Below are positions 60,824 through 64,000 of a stretch of DNA of 64,000 nucleotides, in pieces. How positions within the stretch are numbered: the stretch's first letter is position 1; each line of letters opens with the position of its first letter. The notes under the pieces were generated by a model. It was given only the letters and a program-made list of their open reading frames with translations, did not search any database and was not told the DNA's origin. Position numbers and translations under genes: made by a program. Source of the DNA: Streptomyces cellostaticus (lineage in GTDB: Bacteria; Actinomycetota; Actinomycetes; Streptomycetales; Streptomycetaceae); contig NZ_KQ948017.1 in the NCBI RefSeq assembly GCF_001513965.1, positions 120,754-184,753 on the forward strand, in the 5' to 3' direction.

Positions 60824-61768
60824 GTGAGCAGTGTCCACCACGACGTCGGCCTCCTTCCTCCGCCCAGGGTGGAGGAGGTCAGCGAGGACGTCTTCGCCTA
60901 CATACAGCCCGACGGCAGCTGGTGGATCAACAACACCGGCTTCCTCGTCGGACGGCGGGGCGTGATCAGCGTGGACGCATGCTCGACGGTGCGGCGGACG
61001 CAGGCGTATCTGGACGCGATCGCGGCCGTCACGCCGCAGCCGGTGCGGACGCTGATCAACACGCACCACCACGGTGACCACACCTTCGGCAACCACCTCT
61101 TCGGCGGCGCCACCATCGTCGGGCACGAGGCCACCCGGTCGAGCATCATCCAGTGGGGCGGGCCGGGTGCCGCGGCGGGGTTCTGGACCGAGGTCGAGTG
61201 GGGCGACGTCGTGGTCGAACCGCCCTTCCTCACCTACGCCGACGGGGTCACCGTGTGGGCCGACGACCTGCGTGCCGACGTACGCCACGTCGGCGCACCC
61301 GCCCACACGACCAACGACTCCGTCGTCTGGCTGCCCGAACGCAAGGTCCTCTTCAGCGGCGACCTGCTGTTCAACGGTGGTACCCCCTTCCTCCTCCAGG
61401 GATCCGTAGCCGGTGCCGTCCAGGTCCTGGAGGAAGTGATCAAGCCTCTGGGGGCGACGACCATCGTCCCGGGGCACGGCGCCGTCGCCGGTCCCGAACT
61501 CATCGACGACGTGCTCGGCTACCTGCGGTTCGTCCAGGCCACCGCCCGAGCGGGCCGCGCCGCCGGGCTCACGCCTCTGGAGACCGCCCGTGAAACGGAC
61601 CTGGGCGCCTACGCCGACCTGCTGGACTGCGAGCGCATCGTCGGCAATCTCCACCGCGCCTACGCGGAACTCGAGGACGGCCCGCTCGGCCGGGGCATCG
61701 ACGCCGCGGCCGCCCTCAGCGACATGGTCACCTACAACGGCGGTCGCCCGCTGACGTGCCTCGCCTGA
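60824..61768 (+). CDS. MBL-fold metallo-hydrolase
   Basis: 314 residues from GTG 60824 with AGGAG seven nt upstream. The zinc motif THHHGDHTFGNH near residue 79 is complete, with later ligands in GAPAHTTND (His), FSGDLLFNGG (Asp) and VPGHG (His). The NNTGFLVG opening is typical of the lactonase-, glyoxalase- and SdsA-like subgroup. Substrate unknown. It follows the oxidoreductase gene on the same strand, 132 nt later. Confidence 0.9.
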   Translation: MSSVHHDVGLLPPPRVEEVSEDVFAYIQPDGSWWINNTGFLVGRRGVISVDACSTVRRTQAYLDAIAAVTPQPVRTLINTHHHGDHTFGNHLFGGATIVGHEATRSSIIQWGGPGAAAGFWTEVEWGDVVVEPPFLTYADGVTVWADDLRADVRHVGAPAHTTNDSVVWLPERKVLFSGDLLFNGGTPFLLQGSVAGAVQVLEEVIKPLGATTIVPGHGAVAGPELIDDVLGYLRFVQATARAGRAAGLTPLETARETDLGAYADLLDCERIVGNLHRAYAELEDGPLGRGIDAAAALSDMVTYNGGRPLTCLA

Positions 61769-61832
61769 CGGGTGCCCAGCTGATCCGCATGCGGGACCGG
61801 CACGCCGTCATGCCCGAGCGGCCTCGGGAACG

Positions 61833-62681
61833 CTACTCAGGCCCCGACCGCCGCACACGCTCGGCATCGCTCGTGCGAGGGCAGGTCAGACAAGCCTCGT
61901 CGGGACGGATCGTGTAGTAGAGACAGCAGCCGGCCCGTGTGCGCGTCGGGCATCGCCCGCCGCCGGCGTCGGTCAGGTACCGGAAGGCGGCACCAGCGGG
62001 GTAGGGAGGCACCGGCGCCGGGAGCAGTTCGGTGGCGGCCTGGACGGCGTGTTCCTCCCGGCCGAGGGTCCTGCCCAGGTACCAGATGCCGGAGACGAGG
62101 TCGTCGGCAACCATGCCCCACAGGGCGCGCGGTCCACGGCGCACGGCCGGGCCGACGGCGTCCAGGACCGGCCGCATGTGATCCGCGACCGCGGTGCGCA
62201 ACTCGGCTCGCAGCGCCTCCTCGTGAGGGACCGTCACGGTTCCCGGGGACGCTGCGAGCGGGTCGCCGGGCAGGCACCGCACGTCGTCGCCGGGTGCGAT
62301 GCCGTAGGCGCCGGCGTCGAGGTCGAGGCGCACGTCCTCGGGCCTGATCCGGGGCACCCTCCGTTCGAGGTACCAGGCTCCGCTCATCAGCAGCCCGATG
62401 GACCAGGTGTAGTCGTGCAGGGCACGCGACGCGGCCACGTGGCGGCGCGGGGCGACCCCGTAGCGGTCCTGGATCCGGCGCGCCTCGGCCGCCACGAAGG
62501 CATCGAGGACGTTCTGATCGGAGGTCATGTCCCTTGCCGTGACGCCCAGTTGTCCCATTCCGGCGTCCGGATCGTCCACGCGTACGGCGAGCGGCTCGCA
62601 GGTCTCGGCCAGTCGCCGGTACGCAGCGCCCAGCACCCGCGCCACGGCACCGGTCGGCGGAGTCTGCAAGGCCAGGGACAT
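61833..62681 (-). CDS. FhuF-like ferric-siderophore reductase with 2Fe-2S C-terminus
   Basis: 282 residues from ATG 62681 with GGGAG upstream. The C-terminus has CCLYYTIRPDEACLTC, the CC-x10-CxxC pattern that holds the 2Fe-2S cluster in FhuF-type reductases. The N-terminal part is the helical FhuF body. It probably reduces ferric siderophore in the cytosol to free iron. A strong iron box lies upstream and FecCD permeases are divergent from it. Confidence 0.85.
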   Translation of the reverse strand: MSLALQTPPTGAVARVLGAAYRRLAETCEPLAVRVDDPDAGMGQLGVTARDMTSDQNVLDAFVAAEARRIQDRYGVAPRRHVAASRALHDYTWSIGLLMSGAWYLERRVPRIRPEDVRLDLDAGAYGIAPGDDVRCLPGDPLAASPGTVTVPHEEALRAELRTAVADHMRPVLDAVGPAVRRGPRALWGMVADDLVSGIWYLGRTLGREEHAVQAATELLPAPVPPYPAGAAFRYLTDAGGGRCPTRTRAGCCLYYTIRPDEACLTCPRTSDAERVRRSGPE

Positions 62682-62734
62682 CGGCACTCCCGAACACGAA
62701 GGATTCAACGGGCGAGGATTCGACGGGCGTCGAA

Positions 62735-62752
62735 TAGGTAAGGCTTACCTTA
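62735..62752. promoter_or_regulatory. Iron box (DmdR/IdeR-type) before the FhuF-like gene
   Basis: TAGGTAAGGCTTACCTTA is a near-perfect match to the actinobacterial iron-box palindrome. It is 54 nt upstream of the FhuF-like start. Confidence 0.8.
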
Positions 62753-62843
62753 GACGCCGGTCGAGGAACAAGGTGACCAGCGGGGCACTCATCCGTGATC
62801 ATGAGACTCGCACCTCATGGCCACCGCACAGCCGGTTGAAAAC

Positions 62844-62862
62844 TAAACCAAGCCTAACCTAA
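62844..62862. promoter_or_regulatory. Iron box (DmdR/IdeR-type) before the FecCD permease
   Basis: TAAACCAAGCCTAACCTAA, the complement of TTAGGTTAGGCTTGGTTTA, matches the box well on one half and less on the other. It is only 12 nt from the GTG of the permease gene, so it may cover the transcription start. Confidence 0.75.
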
Positions 62863-62873
62863 GCTCACGGCTC

Positions 62874-63899
62874 GTGACTGTGACTCCACAGGGCGCACCC
62901 CCACGTGTGCCCTTCCGCGCCCACCGGCACATACCTCTGTTCCTGGCCGGCCTGGCAGCCCTGGTGCTGTGCACGGCACTGAGCCTCGCCCTCGGTGCGC
63001 GCTCCGTGCCCCTGTCCACCGTGGCTCAGGCGCTGTTCGGGCACGCCCACGGGCGGGAGGCGCTCGTGGTGACGGGTTTGCGTCTGCCGCGTACGGTCAT
63101 CGGTCTCGCGGTGGGTGCCGCCCTGGGTGCGGCCGGGGCCGTGGCCCAGGGCATCACCCGCAACCCGCTCGCGTCGCCCACCACCCTCGGCATCAACGCG
63201 GGCGCCGGCTTCGCCCTGGTCGTCGCGATCTACGCGCTGGGGCTCACCAGCCCCGCCGAATACGTGTGGTTCGCCTTCGCCGGAGCGGCGGGCGCCGCCC
63301 TGTTCGCCCAGGCCCTGGCCCGCCGCGCCGGGGACATCGACCCCGTCCGGCTCGCGCTGGGCGGCACCGTGCTCCAACTCGTACTGCTGTCCTGGACGTC
63401 GGCGGTGATGCTGCTGAACCAGCGCACCCTCGACGAGGCGCGCTTCTGGCTCGCCGGATCGCTCGCCGACCGCCCCCTCGACGTCCTGTGGCCCGTGCTG
63501 CCGACCCTGGTGCTCGGGCTGGTGGTCGCGCTGGCCGTGGCACCATCCCTCAACGCCCTTGCCCTGGGCGATGATTCGGCCCAGGCACTGGGCGTGCCGG
63601 TCGGCCGGATCCGGTTGGCCGGCGGGATCGCGGTCGTGCTGCTCGCCGGGTCGGCGGTCGCCGTCGCCGGGCCGGTCGCCTTCATCGGACTGGCCGCGCC
63701 CCATCTCGTACGTCCCCTCCTGGGCGGTGACCACCGGCTGCTGGTGCCCGGCTGCCTGCTCGCCGGTCCCCTGCTGCTGCTCACGGCCGACGTGCTCGGC
63801 CGACTCGTAGTGCGCCCCTCGGAACTGGAGGTCGGCATCGTGACCGCGTTCCTCGGCGCGCCGCTGCTGGCGCTGCTGGCCCGGAAGGCGGCCCGATGA
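62874..63899 (+). CDS. FecCD-family ABC permease for iron-siderophore
   Basis: 341 residues from GTG 62874. Eight to ten hydrophobic segments with FecCD signatures: RLPRTVIGLAVGAALGAAGA, QGITRNPLASPTTLGINAGA and GPVAFIGLAAPHLVR. It forms the inner-membrane channel of an iron-siderophore importer with a second permease, an ATPase and a binding lipoprotein. The next permease overlaps its stop (ATGA). No clear ribosome site precedes the GTG, and the short distance to the iron box suggests a very short leader. Confidence 0.92.
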   Translation: MTVTPQGAPPRVPFRAHRHIPLFLAGLAALVLCTALSLALGARSVPLSTVAQALFGHAHGREALVVTGLRLPRTVIGLAVGAALGAAGAVAQGITRNPLASPTTLGINAGAGFALVVAIYALGLTSPAEYVWFAFAGAAGAALFAQALARRAGDIDPVRLALGGTVLQLVLLSWTSAVMLLNQRTLDEARFWLAGSLADRPLDVLWPVLPTLVLGLVVALAVAPSLNALALGDDSAQALGVPVGRIRLAGGIAVVLLAGSAVAVAGPVAFIGLAAPHLVRPLLGGDHRLLVPGCLLAGPLLLLTADVLGRLVVRPSELEVGIVTAFLGAPLLALLARKAAR

Positions 63900-64000
63900 C
63901 CACCGCCGTGTCCGTGCGGACGACCACCGCCTCCCGCGTCCACGTCCGCCGCCGCGTCCTGGTGTTCGCCGTGGTCGGCCTGGCCGCGCTGCTGGTGCCC
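63896..64000 (+). CDS. Second iron-siderophore FecCD permease, N-terminal part only
   Basis: Starts with ATG overlapping the previous stop (ATGA) and runs off the window. It reads MTTAVSVRTTTASRVHVRRR followed by the first hydrophobic helix (VLVFAVVGLAALLVP). Position directly after one FecCD gene is the standard layout for the partner permease. Confidence 0.75.
   Translation, partial: MTTAVSVRTTTASRVHVRRRVLVFAVVGLAALLVP

Overview
This is a high-GC window with Streptomyces-type gene organisation. Supporting signs are GTG starts, frequent ATGA/GTGA stop-start overlaps, rare TTA codons confined to secondary-metabolism genes, Tat and lipoprotein secretion, a DUF574-type methyltransferase, a SpoIIE-type phosphatase, mycothiol-dependent-isomerase-like proteins and DmdR/IdeR-type iron boxes. 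No CRISPR array, rRNA, phage module or intact insertion sequence was seen.

1-17.5 kb is the right part of a type I polyketide cluster. The C-terminus of a (fatty) acyl-AMP ligase is followed, with translationally coupled stops and starts, by a diiron protein, a hotdog thioesterase, a free ACP, a cyclopropane-fatty-acid-synthase-like methyltransferase and a second diiron acyl-ACP-desaturase-like protein. Two PKS proteins follow: (KS remnant)-AT-ACP-KS-AT(malonyl)-KR-ACP, then KS-AT(methylmalonyl)-DH-KR-ACP-TE. A convergent P450 closes the set. The layout suggests that a fatty acid is activated, held on the free ACP, desaturated and alkylated, then extended twice and released. Three genes carry TTA codons, which points to bldA control.

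17.6-45.7 kb is mostly ordinary chromosome: a GNAT protein, a channel-like membrane protein, a tRNA-like element overlapping a lipoprotein gene, two MFS exporters, secreted hydrolases with a PaaX-like regulator, a CGNR regulator with an Smr-domain partner, a frameshifted Tat-secreted protein, a GH5 enzyme, a SpoIIE phosphatase, a methyltransferase, cyclophilin, a YihY protein, an NmrA/MarR pair, a histidine kinase whose response regulator is almost entirely lost, an NCS1 permease, a beta-lactamase-fold protein, an NAD kinase and several small proteins.

46.0-55.1 kb is the most unusual part. A membrane protein has the carrier-protein, six-TM, three-acyltransferase-domain layout of poly-epsilon-lysine and poly-diaminopropionate synthetases but no adenylation domain. 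Beside it lie an NRPS (partial C-A-PCP-TE), a TauD/SyrP-like Fe(II) dioxygenase, and SbnB and SbnA, which make L-2,3-diaminopropionate. This looks like a split, trans-loaded poly- or oligo-amino-acid synthetase, or a Dap-containing siderophore route. A possible iron box and a TTA codon suggest its control.

55.1-59.2 kb contains scars: truncated regulator, cupin, LacI and P450 pieces around an alcohol dehydrogenase and an azoreductase/HxlR pair. 59.2-61.8 kb holds an ArsR-controlled oxidoreductase and a metallo-beta-lactamase-fold hydrolase. The window ends in a siderophore-iron uptake locus: a FhuF-like reductase divergent from two FecCD permeases, with two good iron boxes between them.
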